Part shown: positions 22,461 to 39,169 of the stretch, piece by piece
Layout of the letters: every line of letters begins with the position of its first letter
Numbering within the stretch: the stretch's first letter is position 1
Notes under the pieces: model-generated
Databases searched by the model: none
Told to the model about the DNA's origin: nothing
The model's input: only the letters and a program-made list of their open reading frames with translations
From: Azolla caroliniana
Lineage: Eukaryota > Polypodiophyta
Length of the DNA: 64,000 bases
Direction of reading: 5' to 3'
Assembly (NCBI GenBank): GCA_043228905.1
Contig: JBHGNT010000007.1
Coordinates: 16,554,001-16,618,000 of the forward strand
Program-made: the position numbers and the translations under genes

Positions 22461-22911
22461 AATGTAACTAATGCAATTTTTCAGGAACAAGGGGAGAGAA
22501 CATGTGTTTTTATAAAGAACACGTTTGTTATTTTCTTAGAACTATTTAGCTTAAACTCTATTTTTATCTTATTTTTATTCATATGTTGATGTTAATCGGT
22601 ATTCATAAGACCTAACAAAACATTTGGAGGTTGGGAATTTGTTTAACCACCAACATATACTTGTATACGCTTCCTTGCATTCTTCATAGGATATCAACAT
22701 CTCCAATACAAACATATTTGTCATTCATTTCCAAGTGCATTGATCTCTTGTCTATCACAATATATATTATGGCATTTGTATCTTTGAATTCTAAACCATC
22801 AAATTTGTTACCTTCCTCACAATTTTTCATTGTTACTCTTTTTCTCACTACTATGCTTATCTTTATTCATATGGGACACATTTAATTTCCTCAAAAGATT
22901 AGTAAAAGATG

Positions 22912-23060
22912 TAATACCTAATATTTCCAAACTCAAGTGTCATGGATAATCATCGATTCTTTGCCCCTTAAAAGTTGCAAAGACACTAATACCTAATATT
23001 TCCATACTGAAGTGTCGTGGATAATCATCGATTCTTTGCCCCTTAAAAGTTGCAAAGACA
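22912..23060. repeat. Tandem duplication, 75-bp unit, two copies
   Basis: 'taatacctaatatttcca' through 'ccccttaaaagttgcaaaga' occurs at 22912-22985 and again at 22987-23060 with about three mismatches. Confidence 0.9.
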
Positions 23061-23657
23061 TCAAAGTCTGTTTAATTCTTCACAAGCTCATTTGACATAC
23101 AATAATCAATTTGAGCCGACAGAGACAAACTATGCTTTCATAAAGTTCCATCCTCAAGAAAAGACTCTGACGCTTTGCCAGCAACTTTGCAATTGTGATT
23201 GATTTACACGTATCAATACATATTCTAAGCTTCATGGAAGCAACCAACAGTTGAGCAAAAGATTATGTCAACATACAAAATTGCTTCTCTCAAGTCTTTA
23301 CAGGTATCACCCACATTCTGAAACTACAAAAGATTCCATACACCATCTAGATATCCTAAACCTAAATGAGACCTTTCTCCACAAATCTCTTCCCGAGTCA
23401 TTGCAGATGTATCTCATTTCAAGCATATATACAATGTCGATAATAAAAACCATCAGAAAAGGAATCTCATTTCAAGCATATATACAAGTGTGATCCTCAT
23501 GAACGTACTTCGATGGCGATGCAAGGAAAAGTTCTCTTGCAACGGTGCAAAAAGAACAAAAAGATCAAAACAAGAATCTATAACTAACTAGTCTATCAAC
23601 ATTAGAGGAAGTTTAACAAGAACAATGACCGCGAACCTTTCCATTCAAGGAAATGCC

Positions 23658-28636
<4,979 letters not shown>

Positions 28637-28834
28637 GGCGTCGATGACGAGAGGATCAAGGCTGATTTTAACGATGATTTGTATGCATGTATGTATGTAT
28701 ATGTAGCGGTGGAAACAATCAAAATGAGAAGCTTTTGTTGTTTTTCACACCCCCAAAAACCGCCTGCAAAGGGGCAGGATTTGGGCATTTCCATCATCCT
28801 CTCTCCCCATCCATCCATGGATTCATGGATCCAG

Positions 28835-29615
28835 CACCAATCCGTAAAATGCTTGTGAATATGGCAAGCCTCAATCAATGCATTCGATCGATCCATAGGA
28901 CTGACCAGGATGTCGTCACAATGCATTCGATCAATGCATTCAACCGATCGATCGGACTGACCAGGATGTCGTCACAATCTGTTAAATGCTTGTGAATGGC
29001 AAGCCTCAATCAATGCATTTGATCAATCGATGGGACTAATCGGGATGTCGTCACAATCTGTAAATGCTTCTGAATGACAAACCTCGATCGATGCATTTGA
29101 TCAATCGGTCGGTCGGACTGATCGGGATGTCGTCACAATCCGTAAATGCTTGCTAATGGCAAGCCTCGATCGATCCGACTGATCAGGATGTCGTCATAAT
29201 CCGTAAATGCTTGTGAATGGCTAGCCTTGATCGATCGATTGGACTGACCGGGTGTCGTCACAATCCGCCTAAACCCTAAATGCTTGTGAATGGCAAGCCT
29301 CGACAAATGCATTTGATCAATCGATGGGACTAATCGAGATGTCGTCACAATCCGTAAATGCTTGTGAATGACAAATCTCGATCAATGCATTTGATCGATC
29401 GATCGATCTGACTGATCGCAATGTCGTCACAATCCGTAAATGTTTGCTAATGGCAAACCTCGATCAACGCATTTGATCGATTGATCGGACTAGTTAGGAT
29501 GTCGTCACAATCCGTAAATGCTTGTGAATGGCTAGCCTTGATTGATCAATTGGACTAGCCGGATGTCGTCACAATCCATAAATGCTTGTGAAGGCCAAGC
29601 CTTAATCAATCGTGC
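28835..29615. repeat. Minisatellite of two unit lengths upstream of CDC48, 10 copies
   Basis: The core 'gatgtcgtcacaatccgtaa' followed by 'atgcttgtgaatggcaagcc' and CGATCGATC-rich sequence recurs with 'gtcgtca' at 28912, 28968, 29047, 29129, 29190, 29254, 29341, 29423, 29501 and 29565. Spacings fall into short (56-64) and long (78-87) classes; long units carry an extra 'aatgcatttgatcaatcgat'-type segment. One unit contains 'cctaaaccctaaa', a telo-box. The array starts about 200 bp 5' of the CDC48 ATG, so it lies in or next to its promoter. Confidence 0.92.
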
Positions 29616-29619
29616 TTTC

Positions 29620-30750
29620 ATCTACAATTTCATTGTAACATTGGAGACACTTTGTATATTTCTATGAGGCTTCCTCTGTTGATGCCTCCACGTATTTGGT
29701 TTCAACATTATTTGTGGATGTACTTTGCCATGTTTCCATATGCCATTTTTCAAAATAATTTCTTGATTATTTCTCAATATTCCATATTCTCTTGCTCACA
29801 ATATTTTGCTTATAGGTTCCAAGTAGTTTGGAAAATTGTGCTTCAATGGGTGGAATGATAATATTCCTAGTAAAGAATTGTCATATCGCATAAAAACGTG
29901 AATCATAAGCAAGACCGTATTGTATAAAAATATCATTTGTATACAATATTTAAGAAACTTTAGAAGTTCCACACAAACTCGATCTAACAAATTACTCCAC
30001 TACGATTCTCGATCTTATCTATTAACATATATTAAAATGTTGTGAATGTATATACATGATGTAGTATACGTATAAATAAGATAAAGGTTTTTCTCAAGCA
30101 ATGTGTTTAGTTTCGCATTTCACAATAAAATAAAGGCTACAATTTGAGATTGTATAAATTTAGAAGGTCATAAAAAACACAACCTTGCAATTTCGCTTCC
30201 CATAGTCCATCCAAGGGTTGAAAATATAAGAGTGTTCCATCATACCATATTCAACATCCTATAAGCTAGGCACACACTAGTGATACCATGCATGCCAATC
30301 ACCTTGACAAGTTATTACATCTCCAACTTTTCATGATTAGTGTACAAAATGTATGATACAACAATAGATATGGTGGATGTTTGCGATCAAAGGCATAAAA
30401 ACTAGCGAAGGAAAGTGCTACAAGTTCATTCAATTAATACAACAAAAAACACGGATTAAATATATACACAAGGTCTTACTTTGCACATGGTACGTACTAA
30501 TAACTTCTAATTGAGTGGACCCAGAACAAGGCAAGCATGTTCTGGTGGTGAAGAAGCATAAATTTCATCCGCAGCAGGTCGAGCCGCCCGATTATCAAGA
30601 CATCTGTCAGTTTCCAGACATGCGCGCGCACGCACTCGTATATTTCTCTCTCTCTCTCTCTCTCTCAAAAGTCTGGAAAACCAAGAACACACATATTCCT
30701 TGGAGAGAACGGTTTCACACAGACACATAGACACACACAGACACACAACT
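29620..30750. other. Intergenic between CDC48 and the phosphoesterase gene
   Basis: No coding frame supported. A (CT)n tract lies at about 30641-30665. The right end is the promoter side of the phosphoesterase gene, and the left end is the distal upstream region of CDC48, so this is a divergent intergenic space. Confidence 0.5.
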
Positions 30751-30754
30751 TACT

Positions 30755-30805
30755 AACAATTGGCAACGGTTCGGCTCGGTTCAAACCGAACCGTAGCCGA
30801 TTGTT
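30755..30805. mobile_element. 51-bp element consisting of two facing terminal inverted repeats
   Basis: 'aacaattggcaacggttcgg' at the left and its near reverse complement (from 'ccgaaccgtagccgattgtt') at the right are separated by only about ten bases. The same terminal sequence bounds the 441-bp element at 42796-43236, so this is a maximally deleted member of that family. It lies about 140 bp upstream of the phosphoesterase start codon, in its promoter or leader. Confidence 0.7.
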
Positions 30806-30825
30806 ACCAGGCTGAGTGTACACAC

Positions 30826-30888
30826 AAGACAGAGACAGAGACAGAAGACAGAGACAGAGACAGAGACAGAAGACAGAAGACAGAGAGT
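30826..30888. repeat. (GACAGA)n-type purine repeat in the 5' leader of the phosphoesterase gene
   Basis: Imperfect 'gacaga' / 'agacagaag' units just upstream of the start codon. The main frame is open through this tract, but it contains no in-frame ATG. Confidence 0.8.
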
Positions 30889-30898
30889 GTATCAGAAC

Positions 30899-30931
30899 AT
30901 GGGGAAGCCGACTCTTCTTGGGCTCTTCTGA
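30899..30931 (+). promoter_or_regulatory. Upstream open reading frame, 10 codons
   Basis: An ATG at 30899 opens a 10-residue frame (MGKPTLLGLF) ending in TGA at 30929-30931, 13 bp before the main ATG at 30945 and in a different frame. If transcription starts upstream of it, it would precede the main start and could lower its translation. Confidence 0.45.
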
Positions 30932-30944
30932 CATTCTTGGCCTA

Positions 30945-33900
30945 ATGGCGGAGCAACAGTCACACAGAGATGGCGCGGAGAAGCCCAAAGGGAAAGGCAA
31001 GCCTAACTCTCGATGGAACGTCGCCGCTCTCCTCTCCTGCATCTGGGCGGCATCCATTCTCTACGTCGAGCTCATCTCATTCTATGTACCCATCTGGTCC
31101 TGTTCTTGGCCTTCTCTCTCAACCGTAAGTGCTCTCTTCATCTCTAACATTTCGAGTTCTCTTTTCCATTGCTTTGCCATAGATGTGCCGGCAATCCTTT
31201 CCATGACCACTCTCTGATACCATCTCAAACGGAATTAGATCCACATATTATTACAATTGAATTCTGTTCTTTGTCGCCATTGCAGTGCCCATAGGGTATA
31301 TGCTATGATCCGCGTTTAGTGCTTTATGTACCAAGTTAACACTACAAGAACTCAAATATACACATGTAGATTTCAATTTGATGAAGGATTGTTACAATAA
31401 ATTCATTTCCTTGATGAATTATGAAACTTGATACTCGATGTATGATATAGGAATTCTCACAAGACAGTTCGACACAAGACAAGACTATGCGTATACATGA
31501 CAAGAACTGTGAACTTGATTATATGCACACATATTATTACACTAGCGCAATTACAATGACTACAATGAAACACAAGACAGTCCCATGATCCATCGCATCA
31601 CTCACAACCTCATAAAATTAAACCACCCACGTTCCACACATCCAAGATTCTCATGTCTAATAGAAACTGTTCATAAGTTTTTCCAGAAGATTCACTAGCA
31701 TGTAAGTTGTCTTCTTCTTCTTTTTCTTCTTCTGCAATGTAGGTCTCTGTAGAGCCTTGATATATCCATCAATGACTGAGATTATTTCAGAATCTAGGCC
31801 ACTCTTAGAATCTAGACATATCTGTCACCCATTTGAAATAATGGGATAAGCTCTTTGTTTTTCACACATCTGCTCTTAAGTGCTGACTATAAACTATCAA
31901 GTCTTGACCTATATCATCTCATAACCTGTGACCCTTAGTTACCATCATCTAACGGTATCTTTCCTGGTGAGAATGTGCTTTAGAAGTCTCACACATCTCA
32001 AAGATGGACATGTGACATTATTGATGAAAGAAAACACAGTCCCAACTCGATTGTAATCTACAAAAGCATCCTTATCTGAAAGATAAATAATCTTTGCCAA
32101 TCTTTGATGAAGATGAACACTGGTTGTTGCTACTTCTCTAGTAATTCTATCCAGAAGAAGGAAGCTGTATGAAATGTGTCCCTCGACAAATATTCTAGTA
32201 TTCAGAATTACTTTCAAAGGAATATTCTATTTTTTCATTCTTTTGCTTTCAGGAATCAGCTATTTGCTACCAAAGTCTCTTTTTTTACCCATTGGAAACA
32301 TCCTCTCTCTCTTTCCCAGAAAATTATAGCATATCGCAGGCAGTATTGAATGTTGTAGTCTTGGGTCATGAGTCATATGTGTCATCTCTATTAAGCAGAC
32401 ACAACCATTCCAAAACCCGGTTTATAAACTTGGGAAGAGCTTGGCCCTACCTAGGTTCTTAAATCTTTGGCATAGCTCTTCCAAATCTTTATGCAAGCCT
32501 GAAGTTTGGTGGTTTCTCATCTTTGTGCAGCAAAACTTCTACTTGGAAGCTCCCTCCTTGGGAAAACCCTAGATTAGAGCCTTGTTCAACAATTTCTGGA
32601 CGTTTAGACACAATTTGAAGCCTCAGTCTTTTGGTTCTGGTGACTTTGCGAAGATACCCTTCACCTTGTGCTGATTGTACATTCTCGTAGATGGTCCATT
32701 TTTGTGAACTGTACCAGTGGACTTTTTACAGTTGTTGCACAACTTTCTTTAAACAGTTCACCTTGATAGCTTTGGTTGTTGTATATATTTGTTTCTATCA
32801 TTTGTTACATGGCGATTCTGATGGACTTCATGTACATGCTGCATTGAATATAAGCCCTGTTTTTCAAGGATAAAGTTTGCTCATTCCTCATCGGAGTTCA
32901 TCTACTCCACAGTACATACTTGTGTTATCATTGCTAGTTCAACTACCAAGAACTTCAATCATTCTTGTCTTCTTTTTCTACCTTACAGTCCCATATAATG
33001 TTACAGTGTCGTTTAGCAACAATTTTGCAATCTAGACTTGTGCTTATCCTTCGTCTACCCGTGAACATCATAATCTCCAAAAATAACACAAAAAAAGTCG
33101 TAAACTTTGTTATCTTTGGAAAAAAATAAATCTAACAGTAGCATTGCTTCTTTTCGGTATAATACTCAGCCACCATTGTTTCTCCTGACACTGCGTTTTG
33201 TTGTTGATAATATGAAACATGTGTAATGTCATCATATTTGAGTTAGTAAAAATCCATGCTACGCAGCTATAAGATTTGACAGACCCTGGTTGGAAAGTAA
33301 TGTGCTCAATCTTGCTCAGTGTTTAGAAGAATCCATTGAACAGAAAGACCAAGGTAGGAAGAATTTTCAATTCTGATGTGAATCTAGGGTGTATGACTTT
33401 GGATTTACCTTTAGTTTGTGGAACAACATTATAACTCTGAATTAGAAATTTCTACACTAAGCACTCGAAAATATTCTAGTAATGTCTTATGCATAATATA
33501 ATGTATTATGAGATCTTTAATTATTGAGTACATTTTTAAAGTCTAGCTTTAATTTCATAGAAGTGCATTTTGCAATGTCAAACTCCTAGCATTTTAGAAT
33601 ATTTATGATTGTGATAATGATATCGCAGTATTTTACCTTTGTGGCTTATTTGTTCCCCCTGTTGGATAATGAAATTTAGGTCCCAAGAAGTGAGGACTTG
33701 GAAAAAATTGTGAAGGTTGCTGTGATAGGTGATCCTCAGGTTCGCATTTGTAAATACAGGGAAAAAGAGAGAACATAAAAACTGTTCATTTATATGACAT
33801 CTACTTTTTCTAACCCTACAGCTTACAGATAGAACAACACATGGGATGAAGCCTGGCTCATTTTCTCTCAAAGCAACACAACTCTATTCAGATATTTATA

Positions 33901-36900
33901 TGCGGCGTGCTTTTCAGACTACAGTTTTAGGTTTGCAACCTGATGAAATTGTTTTCTTGGGCGACTACTTTGATGGTGGAGTCGAGTTATCTGAAACCGA
34001 GTATGTTTGTTTTATTCTCTCATAACCGTTATTGACCTTGTCAAATCACCAAACCACTAGAGCCTGGTTATGCAGGCTGTTTACCTTACATTGATGACAA
34101 ACCTTGTCGATACTTGGACTTCTTTTTAGAGTAAACTACATCACGTATAAACATGTCTTTGCTACAAATAGTACATCTAGGCCAAGATGATGTGTAAACT
34201 TCATTTTATTTTTTAGATAAAGCATACCAGGTATTGTTCATAGGATAAATTCTATAATTTCTATGCTCAAAGCCTTCGTACTTTTGTACCAATACCTGTC
34301 ACATGAGCACAGATAATTGCAATCTGTAAAACATGTTATTGTGCTACTTGAGTTTTTAAAATATTAAAAAATTATATGACAGATTTAAGGATTCTTTGGC
34401 AAGATTTTGGCACATCTTTGATCACTCAAAGAGGGGTGCTCAAGCAAGGTTCTCAAGGAAACCTTTCCATTATCTTTTTGGAAATCATGACCTGGGTTAC
34501 GCAGGAGATCAATCTGAAAGGCCAGAGGTATCAATCTTGTCAGTTTATTTGTGAATTTGAGAAAGGCTAGTTGATTTATAAAAAATTAAAAAGATGATAA
34601 GTTACAGATCTAAGAAAACTTATTGATTTGCAGTTACGTGAGCGTTATCAACGGGTTTTTGGATCCATAGAGCATACAGACAAAGTTGGTGCTGTTGACT
34701 TTGTTTTTGTTGATTCCCAATCACTTGATGGTAACTGCAATCACTCGACCCTTACATCCTCCATATGATAGAAGTTCAATTAGGAAGTAATTAGTTAGTT
34801 GTGCTGATTAATATATTCCATATTAGTTGAGAGAGGCAGGGGGAGCAATCAATTGATTCTAGAGGCTGAAAATGATGACAAGACAGATCAGAATTAGTAT
34901 AGTGTCTCTCATGGTTTAGGTAGCTCAGTTGGTTAGAGCAAAGGACTGAAAATCCTTGGGTCAGTGGTTCAAATCCACTCCTAAACAGTGAATTATTAGT
35001 TTCAAATCCAAATTCTGTGCTAGATGCAACTAAAACCCAGATCCAAAGAGAACAAAATCGAAACATTTGCATGGAAAAGAATATGACCAAGTAGTCTGGA
35101 AAAAGGGGGAGAGGGATCATTTCAGTAATAGGTAGTTGAGGGAGGGCTCCCTATCAGGCTATATGAAATGAGGACAAGCATTGTATGTGTGGGTATGTAG
35201 CTTCCTTCAAATGAAAGTGTACACAATGGCAAGTGTGGTGTGAAGAGGTGTGATGGTATGGTTGTAAGGTCTGATTATATGCAAGCGAACCTCTCCGTGA
35301 CAGGTTTCTCATGGCGAGTTCAGATCAGTTATGAGCTGTCGCTAATGCAACCTTGGTATCATTGCAGTTCAATATGTTGCCACTATTTTAGCAAGCCAGT
35401 AGAACATTTTTCCAGCTTAAACAAAGAGAGATGGGAGTCTCATTTCATTTATGGGGATGACCTTAGATTATGCCTCCCTCACGTTCTCTTTACCATCAGA
35501 TGTCATTGCCCATTTCTATAGTCACTCCTTGGGATATACTGGGTAGTGTACGTTGAGGCTCCATGTAAATCAAGTGACTAAATGCATAATTTATATCGCC
35601 GATAGAATGTGTTCATATTTATGCTAGTTGGTTGGCTCCATGGTCTAGCGGAAATTTGGGGCATCAATTAAAGATTGTATGCCCCCTACATCTGCAGACA
35701 TACTCCCTTGCAGAACCAATGCACACTCTAGATATTCTCACTATTCTTGGTTTATCTCTTGTAATGCTTTGTTCTGGCAGAGGGGCTCCCTAGTTATGAG
35801 AGAAGTGGTCTGTTTGTTGAGCCTTATTCATCCTGTTTCATTACTCTATTCATTTTCACTATATGAGAGATGGATGACTGAGTAGGTCATACTGAAAGTG
35901 TGGCAGGTACTCTAATTCATTTCTGCTGGAAAATTGTATTTTCTGTGAGTACTGAGTACCATGATCCTCCCTCTTGCATTTTCCTTGATGCCCCAAATGT
36001 GCTGTCTTTGGAGCCATCTCTCGAATTTGGATACAAAACACATACACTTAACAATTTCTCAACCACCATAGGGTGTGTAACCAGCTTAGATGGGATGGTG
36101 TCATGTGGAAATGAAGGTTTTTGTTAGAGATTATTTCTAATGTAAGCATGAAATAAGGAAATAAAAGATAGATAGTAAAGAGTGAAAGAAGGGTGCCGAT
36201 CCACCCGACCACCCTCGATCGAAGGGATCAAGATAGAATCTAGCCTTGATTGACGTCCCATTCCACCGTCATGGCATCAAGTCATAACTGGTACTGGCAC
36301 ACTCACAATTAGAGTCTGTTCACCACAAGATCACAGTCTCGACGTAGTCAAATTATGTGTTTAATGAGGGTAGCTAGGCCTCATATTATAGCCATACCTA
36401 AGGCCCCGACGCAAGCTCACACTTGGCCCTTATAGGTTGTCTCAATTCCTAGGATTAATTGTAATCCTCCCTTCTTTACACACTCGGTTAACCCTCACAC
36501 TTTATCCTCATGTGTAGAATACTACGGTACAACTTACCAGGGGATAAATTATGGTCATGCCCGTACAGTTTATACAGGCCATCTGAGAGAGCCAAGACTA
36601 TCATGACTAGTAGCCTGCGTCTATATGTGAGTGGGCAGTCTATGTACCCATATCCTCCCACAATACATGAGAGCCAATGTGACCAGCATGTCAAAACAAC
36701 CACCGGCAATGCTGCATAAATTGCATCATCAATCCTTGGTATCCTCTAGCATGGAAGACCACAAATCCGTCACCACAACTCTGGGATTACAGTAGATTGA
36801 AGATGCTTTGATGCATGAATGAAGCGTGCAAGAAAATGTCGTAGATCTTCCCAAGTCTCAGAATGAGGCCTTGTTGTGGAGATGCTACCATAGGTCTGTG

Positions 36901-39169
36901 TGTAATTCAGAGACTGAGAATATGCAATCAAGACTGTTGCAACAACATATTGTATACACCTTGATTGACTATATGATGCACATGTAAACATGTTGCCCTT
37001 ACTCTTTTTATGGCAAGTCATCCTCTATGTCATGTAATTTAGATTAATCTGATCAATACTTCCCCATGCTCAGTAATAGTATTTTAGCTGCTACATCCCT
37101 TGCTAAATTGGCAATATTTGCTTGCTTAATTGGAGAGGAATTTATGGAGTAGAGCCCATGCAGAGATTTCTCTGAGAGAACCTTTGGATGTGGGTCAACT
37201 ATCCATCAAGATGTTGGTTTATTGCACAAGTAATTAAGAGAACGCCATCTTATACATGCTTGATGCAAAATTTAATATGCATGCCAAAGATTGTCTTTAC
37301 AAAGATTAGTGCATGTTGAATCTTCTAATAGATGTATGAAGAAATGTTATACACTGCCTAAAATAATATACGATCTCATATTTCTGTATCTCAGTGAAAT
37401 TGTGAAGGGTTCTTTTGAGTCAAAACAACAATGTCTTTTTAATGCTGCAGGGAGTAACACCGATATCCGAACCACCTCTGCCTGGGACTTCATCCATAAC
37501 ATCTCAGTAGGTATAATGACTTTTATGAACTATTAGATCTAACATTTCCTGTTTTGCTGAGTATTATAGTTGATACATTTCAAAACAAATCTCTTTCATT
37601 ACAGAAGCATATAAACGTCGTCCAAAAGTTCTGTTGAGTCATATACCTCTATATAGGCCTGATAACACTCCATGTGGAGCTCTTCGTGCTTCAGAAGAGA
37701 TAAACCAAGTATGTGAGTAGTTTACCTCTTCCAGCTAAAAGCTAATATTTGGATAAACTACGAATCTAATTTCTTCTTTTTAAAGCAGAGGATCACTTGG
37801 GCCAGATCAGCATTTCCAAAAATTGTGTATATCTCTTTGGAGCTCTTGCTAGGGTAAATAGTTATGAAATAAATTTGCCCTGATTTTGAATTTTTATGCA
37901 GTTATCAAAATTATCTCTCTGAAGAGACAACAGTTAAGCTTTTAGATCTTCTAAAACCTGTAAGTGTGACCAGTCAATTCTTCAGTTAAGCATGATTATG
38001 AGATGATCTTTCACTCCGAATGACTTGTTATTCATGCAAAAATTTGGTCCTGTTACTGAATGTTAATCTCAGGTTCTAGTTTTATCTGGACACGATCATG
38101 ACCAATGCAGCATTAAGCATCGGGTGGGATCGATGTCTGTTATAGAGGTGAGCTGGCCAGAGCCATATTCGCGTTTAGCCTTCAGTGTCGTGCATTACAT
38201 TCAAACACAATGTCCTGCACAAGTTCAACTGGCTTATTATACTTTTGTACAGCATACTGTTGGGACATTCAGCTGGCAGAATGGAAATCTTTATCCATCG
38301 TTCATGCTCCTTTCAGTTAATAGACATTCCCCAACAGCAGAGGAAGGAATATTATCGTCTCGAATCTGTTTTCTTCCTTATCAGACTTATATGTATATAT
38401 GGTGTGGGTTCTAACTACTCTCCAACTAAATCAATTAGGAAAGGCTTGCTTTTATTCATGGTGTCTTGCTTCTACAGGTATGCAGTTTTACTTGTGATAT
38501 CACTAGTAATGCTCTTCATTTGGCCCTCACAAGGTGTAGAGTGGAAGAACCTCTATAATAGGTTTTGGGATGCTATTTCATGGATAATGAATAAAAAACC
38601 TCATGGCAATGTAAAAGAAAAAGATGAAGATGCTAACAATGATTATGAGATGGTGTGGGATGCAGAAGGCTCAATGCATTTAATTAGAAAAGCACCCACA
38701 CAGCAAGATCAAAGGTCAACTGGAAAACAGGACACTGCTAGGTGAATATCCTTTCAAGATATATGATTACATGCTATGTATGCTCTGGTTTTTCATGTAG
38801 CTACTTTTACCTCTTCTTTGTGCCTAGATGAGGAATTACTTTCAAATATAATCTATTATTGGGCCTCCTAGGCCATTCTGGCCGCTCAGAGATTAATATA
38901 TCTTTCTTCTTTGTAGAAGCACTGCAGTAGCACATTCAGTTGTCAAGCGTGCATCGACTCCGGAGTCCTCTCTGAGCTCAGCCTCTTCCAGCAGTGAGTA
39001 TGGCACTAGTGAGAGTAGTGTTAGCATGGTTGGGCGGCCTTCCAAAGCTAGTAGAGTGGGCCTGGTGGCCAGATGGATATGCCAAGTTCTAGGACCACTT
39101 GTTGCGCTTGCAACACTGAATGTAAGCCTTTACGTAATGCTCATGCTGAATGATTGGACTAAACTTTAA
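30945..39169 (+). CDS. Calcineurin-like metallophosphoesterase, PGAP5/Ted1/MPPE1 type, 13 exons, 562 aa
   Basis: Exons: 30945-31124, 33680-33739, 33822-34000, 34383-34527, 34634-34730, 37451-37510, 37605-37708, 37789-37853, 37902-37959, 38073-38147, 38253-38401, 38478-38741 and 38917-39169; all junctions are GT-AG and in phase. A hydrophobic segment near residues 27-48 is the signal anchor. Metal-binding blocks follow in order: 'VAVIGDPQ', 'EIVFLGDYFDGG', 'YLFGNHDLGY', 'LLSHIPLYRP' and 'LSGHDHDQC' (GDxx, GDxxDxG, GNHD, H, GHxH). Two further membrane segments lie near the C-terminus ('VLLVISLVMLFIW' and 'LGPLVALATLN'). The animal enzyme removes an ethanolamine-phosphate side branch from GPI anchors at ER exit sites; this role is inferred for the plant protein. 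Weakest junction: the donor of exon 8, which adds about 20 residues ('RITWARSAFPKIVYISLELL') I do not recognise as conserved. Confidence 0.92.
31125..33679 (+). other. Intron 1 of the phosphoesterase gene (2.55 kb)
   Basis: No independent gene is seen inside. A pyrimidine-rich '(CTT)n' patch is at about 31707-31733. The short minus-strand frame at 31945-32217 matches nothing I know. Confidence 0.7.
34914..34987 (+). tRNA. tRNA-Phe (GAA), mitochondrial type, inside intron 5 of the phosphoesterase gene
   Basis: A perfect cloverleaf can be drawn: acceptor GTTTAGG/CCTAAAC, D stem GCTC/GAGC, anticodon stem AAGGA/TCCTT around loop CTGAAAA (anticodon GAA), T stem AGTGG/CCACT with loop TTCAAAT, and discriminator A; 74 nt with no mispair. 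From memory, the anticodon arm, variable loop and T stem match plant mitochondrial trnF far better than the cytosolic or plastid tRNA-Phe. It is therefore best read as mitochondrial DNA inserted in the nucleus (NUMT). It lies in the sense direction within the 2.7-kb intron 34731-37450. Internal A and B boxes look usable ('tagctcagttggtta', 'ggttcaaatcc'), so transcription by RNA polymerase III is possible but not shown. Confidence 0.85.

Noticed and set aside
28687-29348. Frames within the CDC48 upstream minisatellite
   Set aside because: Repeat-derived and on the promoter side of CDC48.
28835-29615. Possible CRISPR-like array of repeats and spacers
   Set aside because: Plant nuclear context, repeats and intervening sequences both diverge gradually, and there are no cas genes: it is a minisatellite.
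35635-35680. tRNA-like phrase 'ggctccatggtctagcgga'
   Set aside because: Only a 5'-half resemblance; no anticodon arm or T arm can be folded downstream.
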